A stretch of DNA of 64,000 nt from Deferrisoma camini S3R1. Lineage in GTDB: Bacteria; Desulfobacterota; Deferrisomatia; Deferrisomatales; Deferrisomataceae. The stretch is from contig NZ_JAFN01000001.1 of the NCBI RefSeq assembly GCF_000526155.1, forward strand, positions 3,660,264 to 3,724,263, written 5' to 3'. Both the position numbers and the translations under genes were made by a program. The first letter of the stretch is position 1. Every line of letters starts with the position of its first letter. This document shows positions 16,190 through 25,425 of this stretch, one piece after another. Below the pieces are notes generated by a model. That model did not search any database and had not been told where the DNA came from. It was given only the letters and a program-made list of their open reading frames with translations.

Positions 16190-16888
16190 TCACGGCGGGG
16201 GCCGGCCGTCTCGGCCACGAAGCCCCGCAAGAAGTCGGTCCAGGTCCGGGGGGAGGGGGGCCTCCAGGCTCAGGGACGCGCCGGTGACGGGGTGCTGGAA
16301 CGCAAGCTTCCATGCGTGGAGCGCCTGGCGGTTCAAGCGGGTGCGCCCCCTCTCCTCCCACGCGTAGTGCCGGTCACCCACGAGGGGGTGGCCCGCCGCC
16401 CGGAACTGGACCCGGATCTGGTTCTTGAGGCCGGTTTCGAGCCGGACCTCCACCAGGGTCGCGTCGGCGAACCGTTCGAGCACCCGATAGTGGGTGACCG
16501 CGGGGGTTCCTCCCCGCTCCACCACCCTCTGCCGGAAACCGTCGCGGGTGAGCTCGAGCCGGTGACGCAGGGTTCCCTCGTCCCCTTCGAGCCGGCCGCG
16601 GACCACCGCCAGATACACCCGCTCCGGGGTGCGGGCCCGAAACTGGGCCACGAGCCCCTCCCAGGCCTTTCGCCCCTTGGCGAACACCACGAGGCCCGAT
16701 GTGTACCGGTCGATCCGGTGCGCGGCCCGGGCCGTGCGCTTCTGGGAGATCAGGTAGCGATTCAGCAGCTCCTGGAGGTTGCGGGCCTGGGTCCCGGGCA
16801 CCGGCACCGTCAGCAGGCCGGCGGGCTTGTCCACCACGATCAGGTGGGGGTCCTCGAACACGATGCGGAAGCGTTTGGAAGGCGGCAC
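16190..16888 (-). CDS. RluA-family pseudouridine synthase
   Basis: A protein of about 232 residues that isomerises uridine in RNA. The motif AAHRIDRYTSGLVVFAK contains the catalytic aspartate; VDKPAGLLTVP and the LKNQIRVQF segment complete the fold. It lacks an S4 domain and is short, as in RluA/RluC-like enzymes lacking extra domains. The start is uncertain: a GTG at 16888 is chosen because it precedes the first conserved strand (FRIVFEDPHLIVVDKPAG); no strong ribosome-binding site is visible. A GC-only hairpin lies just past its stop (16155-16185). Confidence 0.85.
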   Translation of the reverse strand: MPPSKRFRIVFEDPHLIVVDKPAGLLTVPVPGTQARNLQELLNRYLISQKRTARAAHRIDRYTSGLVVFAKGRKAWEGLVAQFRARTPERVYLAVVRGRLEGDEGTLRHRLELTRDGFRQRVVERGGTPAVTHYRVLERFADATLVEVRLETGLKNQIRVQFRAAGHPLVGDRHYAWEERGRTRLNRQALHAWKLAFQHPVTGASLSLEAPLPPDLDRLLAGLRGRDGRPPP

Positions 16889-17056
16889 GGTTTTCGCCTT
16901 TGGAGCGGGGGAGAACGGAGCTTCGTGCGGGGGGCTCGCCCCCCCTCCGAAAGGGAGCAAATAAGGGTTAAGAGTACCCGAAGCCGAACCGATAAGAGAA
17001 GGACCTTTGTCACGAGGCGGAGGGCACCGCCACCAACCGAGCGGGGAGGAGAACCC

Positions 17057-17911
17057 ATGCGGACGAACCGGTGGAAGCAGATCTCGCGGTACGGATGGCT
17101 GATCGCGGTAGTGGCCCTGTTGGGCGCCTGTGGGGACGCCAACCTGTTCGACGGGGCGTCCGACCCGTCGGGGAGCCAAGCGGAGATGGAGCAGGGCCTG
17201 GCCGCGCTGGACCAGCAGAACTGGGACGACGCGATCGAGACCTTCTCGGCGATGGACACCTCGGATCCCGAGGTGCGCAAGTACCTGGCCAGTGCCTACC
17301 TGGGCAAGGCCGGATTCGACACGCTGGATCTCGTGGACCGCATGGCCCAGGCTCAGGAGACCGGGCAGGCGGACAGCGTGGCGTATGAGGCCGTGACCGA
17401 CATTTTCGACGAGGACGGCGACGGTCAGATCTCGGCCACGGAACTGGATGAGAAGTTGGGGTTGTTGGAGAAGGCCCTGGCCGTGTTCGGGGTCGACGCC
17501 GGGGGGGGCGCGGCCGCGCGGATGGCGGCGGCCGTGGACACTTCTGGGTTGACCGACGACGAGATCTTCCAGGCCGGGGTGCTGGCCGCGATCCACGCCG
17601 TGCTGGGCGTGGTGGAGCAGTTGGAGTACCCGGCGGGATCGGGGAACCATCTCTTGACGGTTGGCGAGCTCAGGAAGCATCCGGCGGTGATCGACGGCGT
17701 GACGGTCCCGGACGGGTTCGACGACGACCTGGCATGGGTCCGCGAGGCGGTGGGCGTGCTGTCCCCCGAGCTCCTGGTGGGCTCGACCCCTAGGGACGGC
17801 AACGACATCGCCGAGGACTTCGACCGGTTCCTGCAGGACATCGGGTACCTGCCGGGCGAGCAGGTGACCAACCAGGAACTTCGTGATTTCCTCCACCAAA
17901 TGATCCAGTAG
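17057..17911 (+). CDS. EF-hand lipoprotein
   Basis: A 284-residue secreted lipoprotein. The signal peptide ends in the lipobox LLGAC, with the acylated cysteine followed by GD. A tetratricopeptide-like stretch (residues about 50-90) precedes one canonical EF-hand loop DEDGDGQISATE, expected to bind calcium. Start ATG follows GGGGAGGAG. The next gene encodes an outer-membrane protein 13 bases downstream, and the pair probably works together at the cell envelope. I do not recognise a specific function. Confidence 0.75.
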   Translation: MRTNRWKQISRYGWLIAVVALLGACGDANLFDGASDPSGSQAEMEQGLAALDQQNWDDAIETFSAMDTSDPEVRKYLASAYLGKAGFDTLDLVDRMAQAQETGQADSVAYEAVTDIFDEDGDGQISATELDEKLGLLEKALAVFGVDAGGGAAARMAAAVDTSGLTDDEIFQAGVLAAIHAVLGVVEQLEYPAGSGNHLLTVGELRKHPAVIDGVTVPDGFDDDLAWVREAVGVLSPELLVGSTPRDGNDIAEDFDRFLQDIGYLPGEQVTNQELRDFLHQMIQ

Positions 17912-17924
17912 AAAGGGGGCCGAG

Positions 17925-18989
17925 ATGAAGCGGAGCGTGGTGTGGGCGGCGCTGGTGTCCTTGTGCTTTGCGGGCCCGTGGGCCTCGGCCCGGGAGCTCC
18001 CCCGGTACTTCCAGGCGGTGCGGCCCCTGGGCATGGGCGGGGCGTTCACCGCCGTGGCCGACGACGAGAACGCGTTGTTCTACAACCCGGCGGGACTCGA
18101 CAAGGTGCAGCACTGGGGCATGGGGTTGGTGAACCCCCTGGTGGAGGTGGGCGAGAAGGGCCTCGATCTGTACAACGACGCTCGGGACACCGACTTCAAC
18201 GACACGACAGAGGTCACGGACCTGCTGCGGGACTACATCGGCGAGTACCTCCATTACCGGGCCGCCCTCTTTCCCTATTTCGTGCGGCACCGGTTCGCCC
18301 TGGGGGTGCTGGGGCAGGTGAACGTGAACGTCCAGCCCCACAACGTGGCGTTCCCGGAGGCAGAGGTGGACGTGTCGAGCACGGTGGGGGCCCACCTGGG
18401 CCTCGGGTGGGGGTTCTTCGAGAACCGGCTGCGCCTCGGCGGTACCCTGAAGTACGTGAAGGCCTACCGGCTCCAGGAGGTGTACACCGCGGCGGACATC
18501 GCTTCGGACGACTTCGAGGACCAACTGAGCGACGACCTCAAGGACGGCGCCGGGTTCGGGTTCGACCTGGGGGCCATGTACACGTTTCCCGTGCTCCTGA
18601 AGCCGACCGTGGGCGTGACGGTGCTGAACGTGACCGACACCGACCTGGGGGACGCCGGCGAGCTGCCCCAGCAGGTCAACGTGGGGCTTTCGGTGGAGCA
18701 CTCGTTCTCGTGGCTGACCCTGTTGGGCGCGGCGGACTGGGTGGACGTCACGAACAACGTGGGTGAGGACGACGACGTGTACAAGCGCCTCCACCTCGGG
18801 GTGGAGGCCCGGCTGCCGAAGGTGTTGTCCCTGCGGGCCGGCCTGTACCAGGGGTACAGCTCGTTCGGGGCCACCCTGGATCTTTGGGTGCTGCGCCTCG
18901 ACTACGCCACGTACGCCGAGGAGATCGGCAGCGCCGCGGGCGAGCGCGCGGACCGCCGCCACGTGATCCAGGCGACCTTGGGGTGGTGA
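17925..18989 (+). CDS. Outer-membrane beta-barrel protein (PorV/FadL-like)
   Basis: A 354-residue protein with a signal peptide (cleavage after ASA) and the N-terminal segment GMGGAFTAVADDENALFYNPAGL, which is typical of PorV, UPF0164 and FadL-like barrels. The remainder alternates hydrophobic and polar residues and ends on an amphipathic strand with a terminal tryptophan (QATLGW), as outer-membrane barrels do. Function could be uptake of hydrophobic compounds or a shuttle for surface proteins. It is co-transcribed with the EF-hand lipoprotein. Confidence 0.75.
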   Translation: MKRSVVWAALVSLCFAGPWASARELPRYFQAVRPLGMGGAFTAVADDENALFYNPAGLDKVQHWGMGLVNPLVEVGEKGLDLYNDARDTDFNDTTEVTDLLRDYIGEYLHYRAALFPYFVRHRFALGVLGQVNVNVQPHNVAFPEAEVDVSSTVGAHLGLGWGFFENRLRLGGTLKYVKAYRLQEVYTAADIASDDFEDQLSDDLKDGAGFGFDLGAMYTFPVLLKPTVGVTVLNVTDTDLGDAGELPQQVNVGLSVEHSFSWLTLLGAADWVDVTNNVGEDDDVYKRLHLGVEARLPKVLSLRAGLYQGYSSFGATLDLWVLRLDYATYAEEIGSAAGERADRRHVIQATLGW

Positions 18990-19184
18990 CACGGTTGACA
19001 CCCGCGTTTCTTGCGATAGGCTCAGTTGTGTCTGGGGGCCGTCCGGTTCCGGGCGGCCGGGTCGCATGGGTACCCGGGCCCAGGCGCGGTCGGGGCGCCG
19101 CGACAACCCACACGTTCCCAAGGGAGTGTAAGATGCGTTGATCCGGCCCCGACGGCCTCGCGACCGCAGGCGGCCCCAGACCCC

Positions 19185-19224
19185 ACGAGGACCCCGGCGA
19201 CGGATCGGTTGCCGGGGTCCTCGT
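19185..19224. terminator. Perfect 14-base-pair hairpin before glycogen genes
   Basis: ACGAGGACCCCGGC pairs fully with GCCGGGGTCCTCGT across a 12-base loop. It is followed by CCTTGCC rather than a T run, so it may be a terminator for the preceding genes or a leader structure for the debrancher gene starting 41 bases later. Confidence 0.5.
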
Positions 19225-19265
19225 CCTTGCCGCTCCCCCCAACTCGTTCCCATCGGAGCCTCCCC

Positions 19266-22200
19266 ATGGAGCTCACCCAGTCCCCCGAACCCGGGGCGCA
19301 GCTCCGGGCCTTCCGGGGAGACGTTCTCGCGCTCGCCCTCGAGGTCTTGCCGCCGGGGAGCGGGGCGGCGTTCGTGCGCACCAACCTGGGCCGGGCCGCC
19401 ACGGGCCGGGCCGAGGTCGTGGCCGAGGTGGAAGACCGGCGGCCGGCCCTGGGCCGGGACTGGCACGACGTGCCCATGGAGCCCGTGGGGCCGGGACGGT
19501 TCCGGGCCCGTCTGCCCCTGGCCGAGACGGGGGTGTTCGAGGCCAAGGCCTTCTTCCTGCCGGCGGGCCGGCGGGACCCCGTGTGGCCCCCCGGGCCGAA
19601 CCTCTGGATCAAGGTGGCACCCGCCCACACCGTGGCGGTGAACAGCCTCTACACCGCGTTCGTGCGCATGTTCCGGCGGTCCGGCGGCGGCGATGCGGGA
19701 GCCGGCCCCTGCGAGGGGCTGCTGGACGGGCTGGGGTACACCGTGATCCCCCCCTCCGGAACGTTCCGGCAGCTGATCCGGCGGCTCGACCACGTGCTGG
19801 GGACCCTGCGCTGCCGGATCGTCCAGCTCCTTCCGATCCACCCCGTGCCCACCACCTACGCCCGCATGGGGAGGTTCGGAAGCCCCTACGCGGGGTTGGA
19901 CTTCTTCGACGTGGACCCCGCCCTGGCCGAGTTCGATCGGAAAACGACCCCCCTGGACCAGTTCCGCGAGCTGGTGGACGCGGTGCACGCCCGCGGGGGA
20001 CGCCTCTTCCTGGACATCCCCATCAACCACACCGGCTGGGCCTCGTGGCTGCAGATCCACCGGCCCCACTGGTTCGCCCGGGACGAGGGAAGGCGGTTCG
20101 CCTCGCCCGGGGCGTGGGGCGTGACCTGGGAGGATCTCAGTAAATTGGACTACCGGCACCGGGACCTGTGGCGGTACATGGCCCGGGTGTTCCTGTACTG
20201 GTGCCGCCAGGGGGTGGACGGGTTCCGGTGCGACGCGGGCTACATGGTGCCGGTGGAGGTGTGGCGGTATCTGGTGGCCCGGGTGAGGCAGGAGTACCCG
20301 GATACGGTGTTCCTGCTCGAGGGGCTGGGCGGACCCATGGCCTCCACCGAGGCGCTTCTGTCCGACGCGGGGCTGGACTGGGCCTACTCGGAGCTGTTCC
20401 AGAACTACGATCGGGCCCAGATCGAGGCCTACCTTCCCGGCGCCGACGCCCTCTCCACGACCCGAGGGCTCCTGGTCCACTACGCCGAGACCCACGACAA
20501 CAACCGCCTGGCCGCCACCTCGGAGGCGTTCGCCCGGCTGCGCACGACGCTCACGGCCCTGTTGAGCCGGGAGGGAGCCTTCGGCATCACCTGCGGGGTG
20601 GAGTGGCTCGCCCCCCAGAAGCTCGACGTCCACGGCGCCTCGGACCTGAACTGGGGCGCCGAGCCGAACCTGGTGGCGTGGATCGCCCGGCTGCACGCCG
20701 TGCACGAGACCCACCCCGCGTTCCTTCCCGGGGCCCGGATCCGTCTGGTGCACCGGGGCCCGGGCAACGTGCTGGCGGCCCGCCGGGACGCCGCCCAGGG
20801 GGGCCAGCCCCTCCTGGTCGTGGCCAACCTGGACCCCACGGCCCCGGCCCGGGTCGCATGGGACCCGGGCGCCACCCCGGCCGGCCCGGGCCTGTGGGAT
20901 CTCCTCACCGGCGAGCGGGTCGAGCCGGAACCCTCCCCCCACGGCCCCTCGGTGGCCCTGGGTCCCGGTCAGGTCCGGTGCCTCAGCCCAGACCTATCCG
21001 CGGTGGAGGCGGTGGAGCGGGCCTTGGCAGCGCCCCCCCGCGAGCCCGAGGCCGTGCGGCGGCAGCGTCTGCGGGCGAAGGCGCTCGACCTGGTCCGGTG
21101 GTACGGGCGGGAACAGGAGGTTCGGGACCGCCTGGACGAGCTCGCCGAGGCGCTCGGCCGCGATCCTGCCGACGCCTGCGGCCGGATCGCGGGCCGCGAG
21201 TGGCCTCCTGTGACCCGGTGGACCTGGCCCGAGGACACGCGGCGGAGGGTGCCCGTGCCGGCGGGGCACGTGATCTTGGTCACGGCGCCCCACCCGTTTC
21301 GGGCCGACCTGCGGGTGGGCGACCGAACCGTGGCCCGGGAGGACTCGCTCCCGCTGGGGGAGGGCCGGTTCTGGGCCGTGGTGGTCCCCGGGATCCGGCC
21401 GGAGCACGAGCAGCGGGCCGGTCTGGCCGTGCGGGTGCACGCCCCCGAGGGGACCCGGGCCACCGAGGCGCCGATCCTGCTCCTGGGCGCCGAGGAGCCC
21501 GCGGTCCGCCTCGTGTACGACGCCCGGGAGATCGAAAGGAAGCGGCCCTACGCCCTGCTGACCAACGCCCGGGGGGCCATGGCCCAGGTCCGAGCGGGGT
21601 GGGGCGAGGTCGAGAGCCTGTACGACGCCTGGCTCGCCGGCAACCTCGATCCGAACGTTCCCGTGGACCGCCACGCGATGCTGGCCCGGATGCGCGGATG
21701 GGTGGTGGTGCGGGGGTACAGCCAGGCGCTGGGTCGGGCCTGCACCGAGCGGTTCGAGGCGGCCCCGGGCGGCCCGGCCTCCTGGCGGTTCTCGGTGCCG
21801 TGCGGCATGGGCCGGCGGGTGGTCCTGGAGGCCGTGCTCCGGTTCTCCCCCGACGAGAACGCCGTGCACCTCGAGGTCCACCGGCCTCCGGCCGGTGAGG
21901 ACCCAGAGGCCCTGCCCGACGAGGAGCCGGTGCGGGTGGTGCTGCGGCCCGACGTGGAGGACCGCCCGAACCACGACCACACCAAGGCGTTCGCCGGCCC
22001 GGAGTCGGCGTGGCCGCCGGCGGTGCGGCCGCTTCCGGCCGGGTTCGAGTTCGCGCCCGGCCCGGAACGCAGACTGCGGGTCACCGCCCTTCCCGGCACG
22101 TTCGTGGCCGAGCCGGAGTGGCTGTACGGTCTGAAGCATTCGTGGGAGGCCTCCCGGGGCATCGACCCGCTGTCGGACCTCTTCAGCCCCGGATACCTGC

Positions 22201-23519
22201 GGGTGCGGCTGGCAGGGGGCGAGCGAGCGCTGATCCGGGCCGAGATCCTCACGGGCCAGGAGTTCCCGGCGATCCACCCCCGGCCGGGCGCGCGGCGGCC
22301 CCGGGGCCGGGAGCCCCTGGGGGCGGTGCTGCGCGCCGGCTTGGACCCGTTCCTGGTCCACCGGGAGGGGGGCCTCACCGTGATCGCTGGGTATCCGTGG
22401 TTCCTGGACTGGGGCCGGGATGCGCTGATCTTCGTGCGGGGGATGCTGGCGGCCGGCCTGGCCGAGGAGGCCCTGGAGATCCTGCTCGGGTTCGCCCGGT
22501 TCGAGGACCGCGGCACCCTGCCCAACATGATCCGAGGGGCGGACGCCTCGAACCGGGACACCTCGGACGCCTCCCTGTGGCTCGCCGTGGCGGCCGGCGA
22601 GGCGGCCGGGGTGCTGGGGCCGGCGGTGTGGGCGCGGCGGTGCGGGGCCCGGACGCTGGCGGACGTGGTCCGGTCGATCGGCAGCCACTATCTGGAGGGC
22701 ACCCCCAACGGGGTGGGGGTGGACCCCGCAACCGGCCTGGTGTTCAGCCCGGCCCACTTCACCTGGATGGACACGAACCATCCGGCCGGCACGCCCCGGC
22801 AGGGGTATCCGGTGGAGATTCAGGCCCTGTGGCACGAGGCGCTGGGCGTGGTGGAGACCCTCGACGACGCGTCGCGGTGGCGCCAGGTCCGGGCCCGGCT
22901 GACCGCCTCGTTCGCGGAGCTCTTTTTCCGGGAGGACGAGGGGTTCCTGTCGGACTGCCTCCACGCCCCCCCGGGCCGGGGCGCGCGGGAGGCCGAGCCC
23001 GACGACCATCTGCGGCCGAACCAGCTCCTGGCCCTGACCCTGGGCCTGTTCACCGACCCGGGCCGGTGCCGCAGGGTGCTCGAACGGTGCCAGGCGCTGC
23101 TGGTTCCGGGCGCGATCCGGAGCCTGGCCGACCGGCCGGTGCGTCACCCCCTGCGGGTGGAGCACCAGGGCCGACGGGTCCTCGACCCCTGCCGGCCCTA
23201 CCGGGGGCGGTACGAGGGGCCCGAAGACCCGGACCGCAAGGTCGCCTATCACAACGGCACCGCGTGGACCTGGCCGTTCCCCCTGTACGCCGAGGCGTTG
23301 TGGCGGGTGTTCGGCGACGGGGCGGCCGGCGAGGCCCGATCGCTCCTCTACTCGGTCTGGGGCCTCCTGGAGGCCGGATGCGCGGGCCTCGTGCCCGAGA
23401 TCCTGGACGGCGACGCCCCCCACGCCCAGCGGGGATGCGGGGCGCAGGCTTGGGGGGTGTCGGAGTTCGTGCGGGTGCTTGCACTTCTGGATGGGAGGGA
23501 TAAGGTGGAGCCGCGATGA
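19266..23519 (+). CDS. Fused glycogen debranching enzyme (GH13 + GH133)
   Basis: A 1417-residue two-domain enzyme. The first half is an alpha-amylase-type barrel with nucleophile D323 (GFRCDAG), acid/base E352 (LLEG) and third carboxylate D411 (ETHDNN), suited to 4-alpha-glucanotransferase action. The second half, from about residue 1000, is a GH133 amylo-1,6-glucosidase with WFLDWGRDALIF, NMIRGADASNRDTSDASLW and TAWTWPFPLY. This is the architecture of eukaryotic glycogen debranching enzyme, unlike the one-domain GlgX of most bacteria. The ATG at 19266 follows CGGAGCC. Its stop overlaps a possible ATG of the next gene. It would release branch glucose from limit dextrins left by GlgP. Confidence 0.92.
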   Translation: MELTQSPEPGAQLRAFRGDVLALALEVLPPGSGAAFVRTNLGRAATGRAEVVAEVEDRRPALGRDWHDVPMEPVGPGRFRARLPLAETGVFEAKAFFLPAGRRDPVWPPGPNLWIKVAPAHTVAVNSLYTAFVRMFRRSGGGDAGAGPCEGLLDGLGYTVIPPSGTFRQLIRRLDHVLGTLRCRIVQLLPIHPVPTTYARMGRFGSPYAGLDFFDVDPALAEFDRKTTPLDQFRELVDAVHARGGRLFLDIPINHTGWASWLQIHRPHWFARDEGRRFASPGAWGVTWEDLSKLDYRHRDLWRYMARVFLYWCRQGVDGFRCDAGYMVPVEVWRYLVARVRQEYPDTVFLLEGLGGPMASTEALLSDAGLDWAYSELFQNYDRAQIEAYLPGADALSTTRGLLVHYAETHDNNRLAATSEAFARLRTTLTALLSREGAFGITCGVEWLAPQKLDVHGASDLNWGAEPNLVAWIARLHAVHETHPAFLPGARIRLVHRGPGNVLAARRDAAQGGQPLLVVANLDPTAPARVAWDPGATPAGPGLWDLLTGERVEPEPSPHGPSVALGPGQVRCLSPDLSAVEAVERALAAPPREPEAVRRQRLRAKALDLVRWYGREQEVRDRLDELAEALGRDPADACGRIAGREWPPVTRWTWPEDTRRRVPVPAGHVILVTAPHPFRADLRVGDRTVAREDSLPLGEGRFWAVVVPGIRPEHEQRAGLAVRVHAPEGTRATEAPILLLGAEEPAVRLVYDAREIERKRPYALLTNARGAMAQVRAGWGEVESLYDAWLAGNLDPNVPVDRHAMLARMRGWVVVRGYSQALGRACTERFEAAPGGPASWRFSVPCGMGRRVVLEAVLRFSPDENAVHLEVHRPPAGEDPEALPDEEPVRVVLRPDVEDRPNHDHTKAFAGPESAWPPAVRPLPAGFEFAPGPERRLRVTALPGTFVAEPEWLYGLKHSWEASRGIDPLSDLFSPGYLRVRLAGGERALIRAEILTGQEFPAIHPRPGARRPRGREPLGAVLRAGLDPFLVHREGGLTVIAGYPWFLDWGRDALIFVRGMLAAGLAEEALEILLGFARFEDRGTLPNMIRGADASNRDTSDASLWLAVAAGEAAGVLGPAVWARRCGARTLADVVRSIGSHYLEGTPNGVGVDPATGLVFSPAHFTWMDTNHPAGTPRQGYPVEIQALWHEALGVVETLDDASRWRQVRARLTASFAELFFREDEGFLSDCLHAPPGRGAREAEPDDHLRPNQLLALTLGLFTDPGRCRRVLERCQALLVPGAIRSLADRPVRHPLRVEHQGRRVLDPCRPYRGRYEGPEDPDRKVAYHNGTAWTWPFPLYAEALWRVFGDGAAGEARSLLYSVWGLLEAGCAGLVPEILDGDAPHAQRGCGAQAWGVSEFVRVLALLDGRDKVEPR

Positions 23520-23584
23520 CGAGGGGCGGGTCGGACCACCCATTGCCCTCGGCCGAGAGCCGAGGCGAACGTTCGAGGGAGACC

Positions 23585-23872
23585 ATGGCGAGAACCAAGC
23601 GAACCAAGACGGGAAGACGGCGGGTTCGATTCGAGTACCGGGCCGAGCCGGGCCACCGGGTGTGCGTGGCCGGGAGCTTCAACGGGTGGGACCCCCGGCG
23701 CACGGTGCTGGTGGACCGGACCGGAAAGGGCGACTACAGCCGGGCGGTCCTGCTGGTGCCCGGCCGGTACGAGTACAAGTTCGTGGTCGACGGCGTGTGG
23801 TGCGTGGACCCGGAGAACCCCCGGTGGGTCCCCAACGAGTTCGGCACGCTCAACAGCGTGCTCGATCTGTGA
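23585..23872 (+). CDS. Stand-alone CBM48 glycogen-binding protein
   Basis: A 95-residue protein consisting of one early-set/CBM48 domain (VCVAGSFNGWDPRRT, VPGRYEYKFVVDGVW), like the carbohydrate-binding domain of AMP-kinase beta subunits or isoamylases, with a basic N-terminus. It has no catalytic part and may act as a glycogen-binding adaptor. The ATG at 23585 has GAGGGAG upstream; an alternative ATG at 23516 overlaps the debrancher stop (ATGA) and would add 23 residues. It sits between debrancher and glycogen synthase genes. Confidence 0.82.
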   Translation: MARTKRTKTGRRRVRFEYRAEPGHRVCVAGSFNGWDPRRTVLVDRTGKGDYSRAVLLVPGRYEYKFVVDGVWCVDPENPRWVPNEFGTLNSVLDL

Positions 23873-23919
23873 AGGCTCGTCGATCGGGAGGTCTGGCGAG
23901 GCCCTGAGGGGAGGTGCGA

Positions 23920-25425
23920 GTGCGACGGCGGAGACCCAGGATCCTGATCGTGACTCCGGAGATCACGTACCTCCCCGAGGGCATGGGCAACCTGTCGAAC
24001 CGGCTCACGGCCAAGGCCGGGGGGCTGGCCGACGTGTCGGCCTCGTTGGTGGCCTCGCTCCACGACCTGGGGGCGGACGTGCACGTGGCGCTGCCCCACT
24101 ACCGCCAGCTGTTCCACATCGACATCGGCCGGTTCATCAGCGACGAGCTGCGCACGTACCTGAGCAAGCTTCCCGAGGACCAGGTCCACCTGGCGGAGGA
24201 TCGGATCTTCTACTACCGCGACGCGGTCTACAGCGGCTACGAGACCGAGAACCTCAAGCTGGCCCTGGTGTTCCAGCGGGAGGTGATCAACAACATCATG
24301 CCCAGGGTCCGGCCCGACCTGGTCCACTGCAACGACTGGATGACGGGCCTGGTGCCGGCCCACGCCCGCCGGCTGGGGATTCCGAGCCTGTTCACCGTGC
24401 ACAACATCCACAGCCGGGAGACCACCCTGGCCCGGGTGGAAGACCTGGGCATCGACGCTGCCGAGTTCTGGCAGAACCTCTACTACGTGAGCCTGCCGGG
24501 CCCGTACGAGCAGACCCGCGAGGCGGTACCGATCGACCTGCTCACGAGCGGGATCTTCGCCGCCCACTTCATCAACACGGTGAGCCCCTCGTTCCTCCGG
24601 GAGATCGTGGAGGGGCGCCACGACTTCGTGCCCGCGCCGGTTCGGGACGAGATCCGGAACAAGCACGACGCCGGTTGCGCCGCTGGCATCCTGAACGCGC
24701 CGGACCCCTCGTACCATCCGGTGCGGGACGACGCCCTGGTGGCCCGCTACGGCCCCGAGCGTCACGCCGAGGCGAAGCGGGAGAACAAGCTGGCGTTCCA
24801 GCGCACCCTGGGGCTCGAAACCGACCCCGAAGCCCCGCTGTTCTTCTGGCCGTCGCGGCTGGACCCCGTGCAGAAGGGCTGCGACCTGCTCGCCCACATC
24901 CTGTACGAGACCGTGTCGGCCCACTGGGCCGAGGGGCTGCAGGTGGCGTTCGTGGCCAACGGCCCGGCCGCCGAGGTGTTCGCGGAGATCGTCCGGTTCC
25001 ACGGCATCGGCCAGAGGGTGGCGGTCCATCCGTTTCGTGAGGACCTGTCGCGGCTGGGGTACGCGGCCGCGGACTTCGTCTTGATGCCGTCGCGGTTCGA
25101 ACCGTGCGGGCTGCCCCAGATGATCGGCATGCTCTACGGCGCGCTGCCCGTGGTTCACGACACCGGGGGGTTGCACGACACCGTGGAGCCGCTGGATCCG
25201 CACGCCGGCCGGGGCAACGGGTTCCGGTTCGAGGTGTACGATCCCCCGGGGCTGCGGTGGGCGATCGAGCAGGCCGTGGCGTTCCACCGCCTGCCCCCCG
25301 GGGTTCGGGCCCGGGAGATCCGGCGGATCATGGCCGAGGCGGCCGGCCGGTTCACCCATGCCGAGACCGCCCGGCGCTACATCGAGCTCTACGAGCGCAT
25401 GCTCGCGCGGCCGTTGGTGGGATGA
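23920..25425 (+). CDS. glgA: Glycogen synthase (GT5)
   Basis: A glucosyltransferase of about 501 residues that extends alpha-1,4-glucan from ADP-glucose (or UDP-glucose). The nucleotide-binding KAGGLADV motif is near the N-terminus after an insertion, and the C-terminal SRFEPCGLPQM motif supplies the catalytic glutamate. HCNDWMTGL is the conserved middle segment. Two in-frame GTG codons occur at 23914 and 23920; the second is preferred because GGGGAGG lies five bases before it. Its stop overlaps the glgB start as ATGA. No glgC gene for ADP-glucose synthesis is in the window. Confidence 0.93.
   Translation: MRRRRPRILIVTPEITYLPEGMGNLSNRLTAKAGGLADVSASLVASLHDLGADVHVALPHYRQLFHIDIGRFISDELRTYLSKLPEDQVHLAEDRIFYYRDAVYSGYETENLKLALVFQREVINNIMPRVRPDLVHCNDWMTGLVPAHARRLGIPSLFTVHNIHSRETTLARVEDLGIDAAEFWQNLYYVSLPGPYEQTREAVPIDLLTSGIFAAHFINTVSPSFLREIVEGRHDFVPAPVRDEIRNKHDAGCAAGILNAPDPSYHPVRDDALVARYGPERHAEAKRENKLAFQRTLGLETDPEAPLFFWPSRLDPVQKGCDLLAHILYETVSAHWAEGLQVAFVANGPAAEVFAEIVRFHGIGQRVAVHPFREDLSRLGYAAADFVLMPSRFEPCGLPQMIGMLYGALPVVHDTGGLHDTVEPLDPHAGRGNGFRFEVYDPPGLRWAIEQAVAFHRLPPGVRAREIRRIMAEAAGRFTHAETARRYIELYERMLARPLVG

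Noticed and set aside
16889-17056. A cyclic di-GMP or other riboswitch before the EF-hand lipoprotein
   Set aside because: There is a small GGCGG/CCGCC hairpin, but the conserved GEMM core and second stem are absent, so no known class is supported.
16190-18049. A 619-codon minus-strand reading frame extending the pseudouridine synthase
   Set aside because: Its first two thirds lie opposite the EF-hand lipoprotein, which has a signal peptide, lipobox and ribosome-binding site; only the last 232 codons match the synthase fold.
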